Shown here: positions 23,797-31,850 of the stretch, one piece after another
Layout of the letters: every line of letters begins with the position of its first letter
How positions within the stretch are numbered: position 1 is the first letter of the stretch
Source of the DNA: Pseudomonadota bacterium
Lineage (GTDB): Bacteria > Pseudomonadota > Alphaproteobacteria > Rhizobiales > Xanthobacteraceae
Reading direction: 5' to 3'
DNA length: 40,827 nt
Assembly (NCBI GenBank): GCA_023449855.1
Contig: JAEXHR010000135.1
Coordinates: 1 to 40,827 of the forward strand
Notes under the pieces: generated by a model
Told to the model about the DNA's origin: nothing
What the model saw: the letters and a program-made list of their open reading frames with translations, nothing else
Databases searched by the model: none
Translations under genes and position numbers: made by a program

Positions 23797-25749
23797 TCAG
23801 GCGAGGCAGCGGAACAGGGTGGCGGGATCGCGTTGCGGATCAATGCGGAGGCGGATGCCACCCCATTCGACCCCGTGGCGCTCACCGGTGATGATGTTCT
23901 CGACAGCAGCGACATTGCGCTTCTCACCGTCCACGGTCACCTGCGTGTCGATGGGGAGCCAGAATTCATAGGGATCGCGCGAGATCGCGATGGCGCCGGC
24001 CACAACATTGGTGCCGTCCACCGACGTCTTGACGAAGCCGATGATGTTGTCGTTTTCCACCGGCATGAAGCGCAGATTGGAAATCTGCTGCAGCGCCGGA
24101 TTGGCGCGGCGGGCGAAGTTCAGCGCGGTGATATAAGGCTTGATGTTGCCCGGCTTGTCCCAGTCGCGCGTCCTGATCTCGTATTTTTCGGAATCGAGAT
24201 ATTCCTCCTTGCCGGGAATAGGCTCGTGCTCGAGCAGTTCGAAGCCATTATAGACGCCGTAGACCGACGACAGGATCGCTGCCAGCGCGACGCGCGACTT
24301 GAACATCCAGGGTTCGCCAGACTGCAGGTGATAGGGCAGGATGTCCGGCGTGTTGACGAAGAAGTTCGGCCGGTAATATTCACGCTCGGGATAGCCGCAG
24401 AGTTCGTTGAGATATTGCTCGATTTCCCACTTGGCCGTGCGCCAGGTGAAATAGGTGTAGCTCTGCGAGAAGCCGAGCTTGGCGAGACCCTTCATCAGCT
24501 TCGGCCGCGTGAAAGCCTCCGCGAGGAACAGCGCATCCGGATGCTTCAGCTGCACCTCGTGGATCGCCCATTCCCAGAAGCGCAGCGGCTTGGTGTGCGG
24601 ATTGTCAATGCGGAAGATTTTTACGCCCTGGTCGCACCAGTACAGCAGCATGTCGCGCAGCGCATTCCACAGCGAGCCGGCGTCGTCGCAATCGAAGTCG
24701 GGATTGTGGATGTCCTGATACTTCTTCGGCGGATTCTCGGCATATTTCATCGAGCCGTCCGGCCGGCGCTTGAACCAGTTCGGATGCTGCTTGATCCATG
24801 GATGGTCCGGTGAGCACTGCACGGCGACGTCGATGGCGACTTCCATGTCGTGCTGCTTGCAGGCCGCGATGACGGCATGGAAATCGTCCAGCGTGCCGAG
24901 ATCGGGATGGATGGCGTCATGGCCGCCTTCGGCGCCGCCAATGGCATAAGGGCTGCCGACATCACCGGGCTCGGCGGTCAGCGCATTGTTCTTGCCCTTG
25001 CGGTTGGTAACGCCGATCGGATGGATCGGTGTGAAATAGAGCACGTCGAAGCCCATCGCCGCGATCTCGGGCAGGCGCGCGATGCAGTCACGGAAGGTGC
25101 CGTGCTGGCCGGGCACCTTGCTCTGGCTGCGCGGGACCATCTCATACCAGGCGCCGTTGCGGGCGCGCTCGCGGTCGATCATCAGCGGCAGCAAAGCGGA
25201 GCGCGTCAGATCGGGACGTGCCTGCGCCTCGGCCATGGCTTCGCGCAGTCTGGGCGAGCGCAGCGGCTCGGTCTCGCCGGTCCGCAGATAGGCCTCGCAT
25301 TGCTTGACGATGAAGGCCGACGCCTCGGCGCCGCCCGATTGCGCCTTGGTCAGCACGCTCGCGCCTTCCAGCGCATCAAGGGTGACGTCCTGTCCGGCCT
25401 TCAGCTTCAGGTCGAAGCCGTGGCGCCAGGTGGCGAATTCGTCGGTCCAGGCTTCGATGGCATAGACGTGGCGGCCGATTTCGCCCGGCGTGAACGTGCC
25501 ATGCCAGCGATCGTTGACGTCCATGGTCATCGGAGCACGCTGCCACTCGCGATCCTGTTCGCGGCGCCAGATGATGGCGGCATCGATGATTTCATGACCG
25601 TCGCGATAGATGTCGGCCCAGACCTCGATGGCCTCCCCTTGAATGCGTTTGACCGGAAACCGGCCAGCATCGATGATCGGGTAGATGTCCTCGATATGAA
25701 AGGCGCCGCTCGTCACGGAGCTCAGGCTGGTCTGGGATGTTCTGTTCAC
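23797..25749 (-). CDS. glgE: Alpha-1,4-glucan:maltose-1-phosphate maltosyltransferase GlgE
   Basis: GlgE (EC 2.4.99.16, GH13 subfamily 3) adds maltose from maltose 1-phosphate to alpha-glucan chains. 650 residues starting at GTG 25749; the ribosome site is weak, so a nearby start is possible. The N-terminal domain begins HIEDIYPIIDAGRFPVKRIQGE. The catalytic region shows FTPIHPIGVTNRKGKNN (239-255), the nucleophile block VKIFRIDNPHTKP with Asp382, and LFLAEAFTRP with Glu411. It is the first gene of the operon glgE-treS-glgB-glgX-treZ-treY. No glgC or glgA is in the window, so glucan synthesis here is via trehalose. Confidence 0.96.
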   Translation of the reverse strand: MNRTSQTSLSSVTSGAFHIEDIYPIIDAGRFPVKRIQGEAIEVWADIYRDGHEIIDAAIIWRREQDREWQRAPMTMDVNDRWHGTFTPGEIGRHVYAIEAWTDEFATWRHGFDLKLKAGQDVTLDALEGASVLTKAQSGGAEASAFIVKQCEAYLRTGETEPLRSPRLREAMAEAQARPDLTRSALLPLMIDRERARNGAWYEMVPRSQSKVPGQHGTFRDCIARLPEIAAMGFDVLYFTPIHPIGVTNRKGKNNALTAEPGDVGSPYAIGGAEGGHDAIHPDLGTLDDFHAVIAACKQHDMEVAIDVAVQCSPDHPWIKQHPNWFKRRPDGSMKYAENPPKKYQDIHNPDFDCDDAGSLWNALRDMLLYWCDQGVKIFRIDNPHTKPLRFWEWAIHEVQLKHPDALFLAEAFTRPKLMKGLAKLGFSQSYTYFTWRTAKWEIEQYLNELCGYPEREYYRPNFFVNTPDILPYHLQSGEPWMFKSRVALAAILSSVYGVYNGFELLEHEPIPGKEEYLDSEKYEIRTRDWDKPGNIKPYITALNFARRANPALQQISNLRFMPVENDNIIGFVKTSVDGTNVVAGAIAISRDPYEFWLPIDTQVTVDGEKRNVAAVENIITGERHGVEWGGIRLRIDPQRDPATLFRCLA

Positions 25750-25834
25750 GGTGATGCCATCGACAAGAGGGATGTCAGGACCCAGGTGGGACGGGCGCGC
25801 TGCAATCCTATAAGAAGCTTCGTGACAGGGGTTT

Positions 25835-25850
25835 GGTTCCTCACGGAACC
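25835..25850. promoter_or_regulatory. Palindrome GGTTCC-TCAC-GGAACC between glgE and malQ
   Basis: A perfect 6-base inverted repeat with a 4-base spacer. Its right arm is the -35 element of the malQ stress promoter; the left arm gives the same GGAAC on the minus strand, pointing to glgE. The minus-strand element lacks a good CGTT (GCTT is found 17 bases on), so a glgE promoter there is doubtful. The palindrome could also be a transcription factor site. Confidence 0.5.
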
Positions 25851-25869
25851 GAGCTTAAGTCATCGCGTT
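25845..25869 (+). promoter_or_regulatory. EcfG-type promoter for malQ and the GH15 gene
   Basis: GGAAC at 25845-25849, a 16-base spacer and CGTT at 25866-25869 exactly match the EcfG consensus. A transcript start near 25876 leaves a leader of about 80 bases before the malQ start used here. The 210-base gap holds no gene that I can see. Confidence 0.75.
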
Positions 25870-25959
25870 GAAACTTGGCTATCCTATTCCGTAACCTCAT
25901 GAAATTTCGCAGCAACCGGCGATCGCCATCTGGTTGTTGCCTTGCAAACAGCGTGCCGA

Positions 25960-27909
25960 ATGGACCTTTACGCCAAAGCCGCCGAACTCGGGATTCAGAC
26001 CGGTTTTCACGATGGGCAGGGGACGTGGCAAACCACTGACGCCGCTGCGCTGGAGATCATCCTCAACGCGTTGCCGATGCGCGCCCCGCGCCGCTTTCTC
26101 GATCATGTCGTGGCGCTGCGGGCCGGCGAGGGCGGGCGAACGCAACTGAGCGAGGCGGCGACATCGCCGCTGAAATGGGAAGTGTGGAACGGCGATCGGC
26201 TGGAGGCCGAGGGCTCGGCCAATGGCCGAGAGATCGCCTGGCCGGCCGATCTCACCGTCGGCGTGCACCGCTTGCGGCTTGCCGACGCATCGCTCTATTC
26301 GGAAGACGCTGCGCTCGTCGTGGCGCCCGGCAAGGCCTATACCGGGACGTTCGATCGCAGCTGGATGCTTGCCGTGCAACTTTACGGCCTGCGCTCCGAG
26401 CGCAACTGGGGCATCGGCGATTTCACCGATCTGCAGAACCTGATCCGGATCGGCGCCAGCCTCGGCGCCGGCGGCGTCGGGCTCAATCCGCTGCATGCGC
26501 TGTTCGACGATCGTCCGGCAGAATGCAGCCCGTATTCGCCGAATAGCCGGCTGTTTCTCAACCCGCTCTACATCGATGTCGAAGCTCTGCCGGAATTCGC
26601 CGGAGCCGCCGACAGCGAACTCGCGCCGCTCCGGCGTTCGACGCTCGTGGACTATCCCGCTGTCGCCGCCGTCAAGTGGAAGGCACTGCGTGCGGCATTC
26701 GCGCAATTCCAGTCCGATCCGAAGTCGCGGCGTCAGGTCGCCTTTGCGGCCTTCCGCAAGGAGCGCGCACCGCTGCTGACGCGTTTTGCCTGTTTCGAGG
26801 TGCTACGACATCGCTACAACATTGCATGGTGGGATTGGCCGTCCGAATGGCAGCATCCCGACGATGCCAAATGCGCCGAACTGCGCGCAGGCCCCGATGG
26901 CGATGAAGTCGCCTTCATCGAATATGTGCAGTGGAATGCCGATCTGCAGCTCAAGGCCTGTTTCGATCTCACCATCGATCTGAAAATGCCGGTGGGGCTT
27001 TATCTCGACGTCGCCGTTGGTGTTCAGGCGGGCGGCTTCGATGCATGGAATGAGCAGGCCGCGATCTCGCGGCATCTGTCCGTCGGCGCACCGCCCGATG
27101 CGCTGCAGCCGGCCGGGCAGAATTGGGGCCTTGCCGGCTTCAATGCCGTCGGCCTTGAAATGCAGGGTTTTGCGCCGTTCAAGGATATGCTCCGTGCCTC
27201 CATGCGCTATGCCGGTGCGATCAGGCTCGATCACGTGCTCGGCCTCAACCGTCTCTATGTCGTGCCGCACGGCTATCGCTCGGATAGCGGCGCTTATGTG
27301 AAGATGCCGCTGGAAGCGCTGCTTGCCGTGACTGCGCAGGAAAGCGTCGCCAATAACTGCGTCGTCATTGGCGAGGACCTCGGTACCGTACCCGAAGGTT
27401 TTCGTGACCACATGGCCGCATGGGGCATCTGGTCCTATCTCGTCATGATGTTCGAACGCGACGAGCGTTACGCCTTCCGCGGCATCGACTATTACGCGCC
27501 GAATGCGCTCGTCACGTTCAATACCCATGACCTGCCGACTTATGCCGGCTGGCGCAGCTATCATGATCTGCAGCTCAAGCGCTCGCTCGGCATCGACCCC
27601 GGCGAGAGCGACGATGCGCGGCGCTATGCCATCGAGATGCTCGATGCGGCGCTGCGGCATCAGGGCATCGAGCGCACCGATTTCTTTGGTGTCGTTCACT
27701 TTCTCGCGCTTACGCGAACCCGTCTTGAGGCCATTGCGTTGGAAGACCTGCTCGGCGTCAGCGATCAGCCCAATATTCCCGGCACCATCGACGAGCATCC
27801 GAACTGGCGGCAGCGGCTACCGGCAACGGTAGAAACGATGGCCAGTTCGATTGATCGCGACGCATTGCGCGTTGCAACGGCGGACAGGAGCTCGTCCGCC
27901 TTGAGATAG
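25960..27909 (+). CDS. malQ: 4-alpha-glucanotransferase (amylomaltase) MalQ
   Basis: MalQ (EC 2.4.1.25, GH77) transfers glucan segments between oligosaccharides. 649 residues from the ATG chosen here; an in-frame TTG at 25942 is an alternative, and neither has a clear ribosome site. The first 130 residues form the N-terminal helical/beta-sandwich extension of the long-type enzyme. The barrel shows YGLRSERNWGIGDFTDL, SPYSPNSRLFLNPLYIDVEAL, the nucleophile block AIRLDHVLGLNRLYVVPHG, the acid block VVIGEDLGTVPEGFRD, and FNTHDLPTYAGWR. It probably recycles short maltooligosaccharides released by GlgX and TreY. The GH15 gene follows by 20 bases, so they form an operon. Confidence 0.94.
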   Translation: MDLYAKAAELGIQTGFHDGQGTWQTTDAAALEIILNALPMRAPRRFLDHVVALRAGEGGRTQLSEAATSPLKWEVWNGDRLEAEGSANGREIAWPADLTVGVHRLRLADASLYSEDAALVVAPGKAYTGTFDRSWMLAVQLYGLRSERNWGIGDFTDLQNLIRIGASLGAGGVGLNPLHALFDDRPAECSPYSPNSRLFLNPLYIDVEALPEFAGAADSELAPLRRSTLVDYPAVAAVKWKALRAAFAQFQSDPKSRRQVAFAAFRKERAPLLTRFACFEVLRHRYNIAWWDWPSEWQHPDDAKCAELRAGPDGDEVAFIEYVQWNADLQLKACFDLTIDLKMPVGLYLDVAVGVQAGGFDAWNEQAAISRHLSVGAPPDALQPAGQNWGLAGFNAVGLEMQGFAPFKDMLRASMRYAGAIRLDHVLGLNRLYVVPHGYRSDSGAYVKMPLEALLAVTAQESVANNCVVIGEDLGTVPEGFRDHMAAWGIWSYLVMMFERDERYAFRGIDYYAPNALVTFNTHDLPTYAGWRSYHDLQLKRSLGIDPGESDDARRYAIEMLDAALRHQGIERTDFFGVVHFLALTRTRLEAIALEDLLGVSDQPNIPGTIDEHPNWRQRLPATVETMASSIDRDALRVATADRSSSALR

Positions 27910-27929
27910 CTTCTGGTGGCGGAGAGACA

Positions 27930-29729
27930 TTGTACAGCAACATCGAAGACTATGCCCTGATCGGCGATTGTGAGACCGCCGCTCTGGTCAACCGCAATGG
28001 ATCGATCGACTGGCTGTGCTGGCCGGCGTTCGATTCCGATGCCTGTTTCACGGCGCTGCTTGGCACCAAGGATCATGGCCGCTGGTTGATCGCGCCGCAG
28101 GCTCCCATCAAGGCCTGCAAGCGGCGCTACCGCGGCGACTCGCTCATTCTCGAAACCACGCTGGAGACCGATGACGGCGCCATCACGCTGATCGATTTCA
28201 TGCCGCCGCGCGGCGCCGCCTCCGATATCGTGCGCATCGTCCGTGGCGATCGCGGCACGGTGAAGGTGCGGATGGAGCTGATCATTCGCTTCGGCTTTGG
28301 CGCGGCCATCCCCTGGGTCAAACGCGACAAGGATGGCGCGGTGCTCGCCATTTGCGGCCCCGACATGACGGTGCTGCACACGCCGGTCGAGACCCACGGC
28401 GAGAATCTCACGACCGTTGCCAAATTCGAGATCGAGGCGGGCGATAGCGTTCCGTTCGTTCTGACTTACGGACCGTCGCATCTCAAAGTGCCGGCGCCGA
28501 TCAAAGTCGATGAGGCGTTGAAGGATACCGAGGAGTTCTGGAAGGAGTGGAGCAGCCGCTGCACTTACAAGGGCGAGCATCAGGGTCTTGTGATGCGTTC
28601 GCTGATCACGCTGAAAGCGCTGATCTATGCGCCGTCCGGCGGCATCGTGGCGGCGCCGACGACGTCGCTGCCCGAAAAGCTCGGCGGCTCGCGAAATTGG
28701 GATTATCGCTTTTGCTGGCTGCGCGATGCGACGTTCACGCTGCTGGTATTGATGAACAGCGGTTACACGGACGAGGCGCGGGCCTGGCATCGCTGGCTTC
28801 TGCGTGCGGTGGCGGGCTCGCCTGCCGAGATGCAGATCATGTACGGCATCATGGGCCAGCGTCGCCTGCTCGAATGGGAAGCCGATTGGCTACCGGGCTA
28901 TGGCGGCGCGCTGCCGGTGCGCGTCGGTAACGCCGCCCATGCGCAATTGCAGCTCGACGTTTACGGTGAACTGATCGACGCCTTTCACCAGACCCGTCTT
29001 GCCAAACTCGATCTCGAGGACGGTACCTGGGCGGTGGAATGCGAGATTCTCGAACATCTCGCATCGGTCTGGAGCAAACCCGATCATGGCATCTGGGAGC
29101 GCCGTGGTCCCGGCAAGCACTATGTGCTGTCGAAGGTCGGTTGCTGGGTTGCTTTCGATCGCGCCATCAAGAGCGCAGAGAGCTTCAATCTCGAGGGCCC
29201 CGTCGAACGATGGAAGGAGCTGCGCCACGAGATCCATCGCGATGTCTGCGAGAAAGGCTTCGATCCCCGCGAAAACACGTTTGTGGAATCCTATGGCTCG
29301 GATGTGCTCGATGGCGCCATCCTGCTGTTGCCGCTGCTGGGGTTTCTCCCGGCCGACGATCCACGCGTGAAGGGCACGATCGCCGCGGTCGAGAGGCATC
29401 TGATCCGCGACGGTTTCGTGATGCGCCACGATCCGCGCGAGGTCACCGGCGAGATCCAGCCTGCCGAGGGCGCTTTCCTGGCGTGCAGCCTGTGGCTGGC
29501 CGAAGCCTATATCAAGATGGGCGAGATCGCGAAGGCGGAGGAGCTGTTCAACCGTGTGGTGGCGATTGCAAATGACGTCGGGCTGATTGCCGAAGAGTAC
29601 GACCCGACCGTGAAGCGCCAGACCGGCAACTTTCCGCAGGCTTTGACGCACATCGCCTTGATCACGGTGGCGCACAATCTGGCCGGCGCGAAACGGCCGC
29701 ATGAGAAGAAGGTGGAGAGGGCGAAGTAG
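27930..29729 (+). CDS. GH15 glycoside hydrolase (glucoamylase/trehalase-like)
   Basis: A 599-residue cytoplasmic protein (no signal peptide). The start is a TTG with a GGAG ribosome site five bases upstream; MYSNIEDYALIGDCETAALV is the typical family N-terminus. The (alpha/alpha)6 barrel shows the blocks RNWDYRFCWLRDATFT (255-270), WLPGYGGALPVRVGNAAHAQLQLDVYGE and GNFPQALTHIALI near the C-terminus. Family members hydrolyse alpha-1,4 or alpha-1,6 glucans from the non-reducing end, or trehalose (as the mycobacterial GH15 trehalase does), so the substrate here is open. It shares the malQ transcript and its likely stress control. Confidence 0.9.
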   Translation: MYSNIEDYALIGDCETAALVNRNGSIDWLCWPAFDSDACFTALLGTKDHGRWLIAPQAPIKACKRRYRGDSLILETTLETDDGAITLIDFMPPRGAASDIVRIVRGDRGTVKVRMELIIRFGFGAAIPWVKRDKDGAVLAICGPDMTVLHTPVETHGENLTTVAKFEIEAGDSVPFVLTYGPSHLKVPAPIKVDEALKDTEEFWKEWSSRCTYKGEHQGLVMRSLITLKALIYAPSGGIVAAPTTSLPEKLGGSRNWDYRFCWLRDATFTLLVLMNSGYTDEARAWHRWLLRAVAGSPAEMQIMYGIMGQRRLLEWEADWLPGYGGALPVRVGNAAHAQLQLDVYGELIDAFHQTRLAKLDLEDGTWAVECEILEHLASVWSKPDHGIWERRGPGKHYVLSKVGCWVAFDRAIKSAESFNLEGPVERWKELRHEIHRDVCEKGFDPRENTFVESYGSDVLDGAILLLPLLGFLPADDPRVKGTIAAVERHLIRDGFVMRHDPREVTGEIQPAEGAFLACSLWLAEAYIKMGEIAKAEELFNRVVAIANDVGLIAEEYDPTVKRQTGNFPQALTHIALITVAHNLAGAKRPHEKKVERAK

Positions 29730-29766
29730 CCTCCACTGCAACGCGGGGAGGGCTACGCGGCACGTG

Positions 29767-30579
29767 TCAAGCGCTCGCATTCCTCTTCAGGATCATCTCC
29801 ACCGCCCCGGCAAATCCCTCATCCTCATTCGAGCTCGTCACCGCCGACGCCTTGCTCTTCACGAAGTCGCTCGCGTTGCCCATGGCGATGGAGAACCCGG
29901 CGACCTCGAACATCGGCAGATCATTCTGCATGTCGCCGACGGTTGCGATGGCGGCCAGAGGCAGGCCCAGTCGCTCTGCCATCGCCTTGACGAACGTCCC
30001 CTTGCTCTGCGCCGGCGGCGTCACGTCGAGATAGTAGTTCTGCGACCGCACCGCGACGGCACTGTCGCCGAGCGCCTGCTGCATCTCCGTCTCGCAGCGT
30101 TCCAGCATCGCGAAATCCGGGCTCGCGCCGACGATCTTGCAGGCTTTGGCAAGATAGGGCGTGAAATCCTCCACCATCAGCGGCGCATGCTGGATGGTGT
30201 CGCGTTCATGCGGCACATATTTGCCGTCGTCGCGCTTGATGACCCAGTCCTCATTGGTGAAGATCCAGGCATCGACGCTGTATTTGTCGAGCACCTCGAT
30301 GCTCTTTCTTGCGGCAGCTTCGCCGATCAGGTGCTGCGTAATCGGCTTCAGGTCGCCATCGACCATCGAACTGCCGTTGAATGGCCCGATCGGCAGGGTG
30401 ATGCCCAGCGGATCGATCAGGAAGCGCATGCCGATCGGCGGGCGGCTCGAGGTGATGGTGAAGCCGATGCCGTTGTCCTCCAGCTTCTTCACTGCGGCCT
30501 TGGCCTTGTCGGTGAGGCGCTTGTCATGGGTCACCAGCGTGCCGTCCACATCGGAGACGACGAGGGCGATCTTGGTCAT
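29767..30579 (-). CDS. HAD-superfamily Cof-type hydrolase (sugar phosphatase-like)
   Basis: A 270-residue phosphatase of the HAD superfamily, Cof/IIB subfamily. Motif I is VVSDVDGTLV with nucleophile Asp10 and Asp12, motif II is ITSSRPP, and motif IV is VGDMQNDLPMF. A IIB cap lies between motifs II and III. Relatives dephosphorylate sugar phosphates, phosphoglycolate or cofactor phosphates. The start has an AAGGA ribosome site. It is the last gene of the tal/pgi-gnd-zwf-pgl-gntK operon, 11 bases after gntK, which points to a sugar-phosphate substrate, but this is inference. It converges on the GH15 gene with only 37 bases between stops. Confidence 0.87.
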   Translation of the reverse strand: MTKIALVVSDVDGTLVTHDKRLTDKAKAAVKKLEDNGIGFTITSSRPPIGMRFLIDPLGITLPIGPFNGSSMVDGDLKPITQHLIGEAAARKSIEVLDKYSVDAWIFTNEDWVIKRDDGKYVPHERDTIQHAPLMVEDFTPYLAKACKIVGASPDFAMLERCETEMQQALGDSAVAVRSQNYYLDVTPPAQSKGTFVKAMAERLGLPLAAIATVGDMQNDLPMFEVAGFSIAMGNASDFVKSKASAVTSSNEDEGFAGAVEMILKRNASA

Positions 30580-30590
30580 GGTGCGATCCT

Positions 30591-31103
30591 TCAGGTCGGC
30601 AGTTGCTTGGTGATGGCATCCACGATGCCATCGATGTCGTCGTCGATCGATACCGTGATCGGGCGTTCATCGGGGCCGGGCACTTCCAGCGTCCTGAACT
30701 GGCTGTCGAGCAGCGACGGCGGCATGAAGTGATTTTTCCGCGCCGCCATCCGCCTGGCAATCAGTTCTTTGGAGCCGTTGAGATAGACGATGCGAATATC
30801 GTGCCGCCCGTGCAGCAGGAGATCGCGGTAGACGCGTTTGAGAGCGGAACAGGCGACGACAAGCTTGCCGCCCTCGGCGGTGACGCGGTCGATCTCGTCG
30901 GCGATGCTTTGCAGCCAGGGCCAGCGATCCTCATCGGTGAGCGGCTGGCCGGCGCGCTGCTTTTCGACATTCGCCTTGGGGTGAAAATCGTCGCCATCGG
31001 CGAAACGCCAGCCGAGCCTGTCGGCCAGCGCCTTGGCGATGGTGCTCTTTCCCGAGCTGGAGACGCCCATCACCACAAGCGCGTTGGGCGAGGGATCAGA
31101 CAC
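30591..31103 (-). CDS. gntK: Gluconokinase
   Basis: Phosphorylates gluconate to 6-phosphogluconate (EC 2.7.1.12). I place the start at a GTG at 31103, inside the end of pgl, because a GGAGG ribosome site stands five bases before it and the protein then begins right at the P-loop; the open frame upstream is a shadow of pgl. 170 residues, normal for the GntK family. Walker A is GVSSSGKST at 13-21, with DGDDFHPKANVEKQRAGQPLTDEDRWPWL next, the family signature. It feeds Gnd from gluconate, bypassing Zwf and Pgl. It overlaps pgl by 8 bases, so it is translationally coupled. Confidence 0.95.
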   Translation of the reverse strand: MSDPSPNALVVMGVSSSGKSTIAKALADRLGWRFADGDDFHPKANVEKQRAGQPLTDEDRWPWLQSIADEIDRVTAEGGKLVVACSALKRVYRDLLLHGRHDIRIVYLNGSKELIARRMAARKNHFMPPSLLDSQFRTLEVPGPDERPITVSIDDDIDGIVDAITKQLPT

Positions 31104-31833
31104 TGTCGCCCTCCGGCAGCGCGGCGCGGTCGCAGAGCCAGATCGTCTCGCCATCGGATCGCGCCCGATTGGCAGGCAGGTCCTCGCCGGCCAGCACGCG
31201 ACCGAGAATGGCCCGTTTATCCTCACCGCTCATCAGGAACAGCATCTCGTGGCAGGACGAAAGCGGCGGCAGCGTCAGGCTGACGCGCGGCACGAACGGT
31301 TTGACATGCGCTTCCGGCACGCCGACCACCCAGCGATCGGTCACCTCGATGCCGGGATAGCCGGGAAACAACGAAGCGACATGACCGTCCGGCCCGACGC
31401 CGAGCAGAACGAGATCGAAGAGCGGCCGGGCCGGATCGAGCCGGTCGCTGCCATGGAACGCCTGCAACTCCCGCGCATAGAGCGATGCCGCTTCATCGGG
31501 ACTTGCGGCGTCAGTCCTGATGGCGTGGATGTTGGCAGCCGGTGCGCAGTGATCGAGGAATGCGCCCTTTGCCATCGCCATGTTGTTGAGAGCATCGCTT
31601 TCGGGCACGAACCGATCGTCGCCGATGAACCAGTGCACGCGCTCCCACGGGATGCGGCTGCGATAGGCATCGGTGGCGAGCAGTTCATAGAGCCGTTTCG
31701 GGCTCGATCCGCCGGTGAGGCAGATCGCCGGCCGCTCCTTGTTCGCATCGATGCGTTTGATCAGCCGCTCGGCTGCGGCAGCGGCCAGAGCCGCGGCGTC
31801 GGACACTTCGATGATGGTGCGGTGCCCGGCCAT
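31096..31833 (-). CDS. pgl: 6-phosphogluconolactonase
   Basis: Hydrolyses 6-phosphogluconolactone made by Zwf to 6-phosphogluconate (EC 3.1.1.31). 245 residues, DevB/NagB-like fold. Signatures are LTGGSSPKRLYELL, VHWFIGDDRFVP and LLGVGPDGHVASLFPG. An AGGGA ribosome site precedes the ATG. Its end contains the start of gntK. It follows zwf by 17 bases. Confidence 0.95.
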   Translation of the reverse strand: MAGHRTIIEVSDAAALAAAAAERLIKRIDANKERPAICLTGGSSPKRLYELLATDAYRSRIPWERVHWFIGDDRFVPESDALNNMAMAKGAFLDHCAPAANIHAIRTDAASPDEAASLYARELQAFHGSDRLDPARPLFDLVLLGVGPDGHVASLFPGYPGIEVTDRWVVGVPEAHVKPFVPRVSLTLPPLSSCHEMLFLMSGEDKRAILGRVLAGEDLPANRARSDGETIWLCDRAALPEGDSV

Positions 31834-31850
31834 GATGTGGTCCCTGTGGC

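Noticed and set aside
22430..23971. 513-residue open frame opposite treS and the glgE end
   Set aside because: Runs across a gene boundary antisense to both genes; shadow.
31104..31226. N-terminal extension of the gluconokinase frame
   Set aside because: It is antisense-free but overlaps pgl in another frame, and the GTG at 31103 has a perfect ribosome site directly before the P-loop region.
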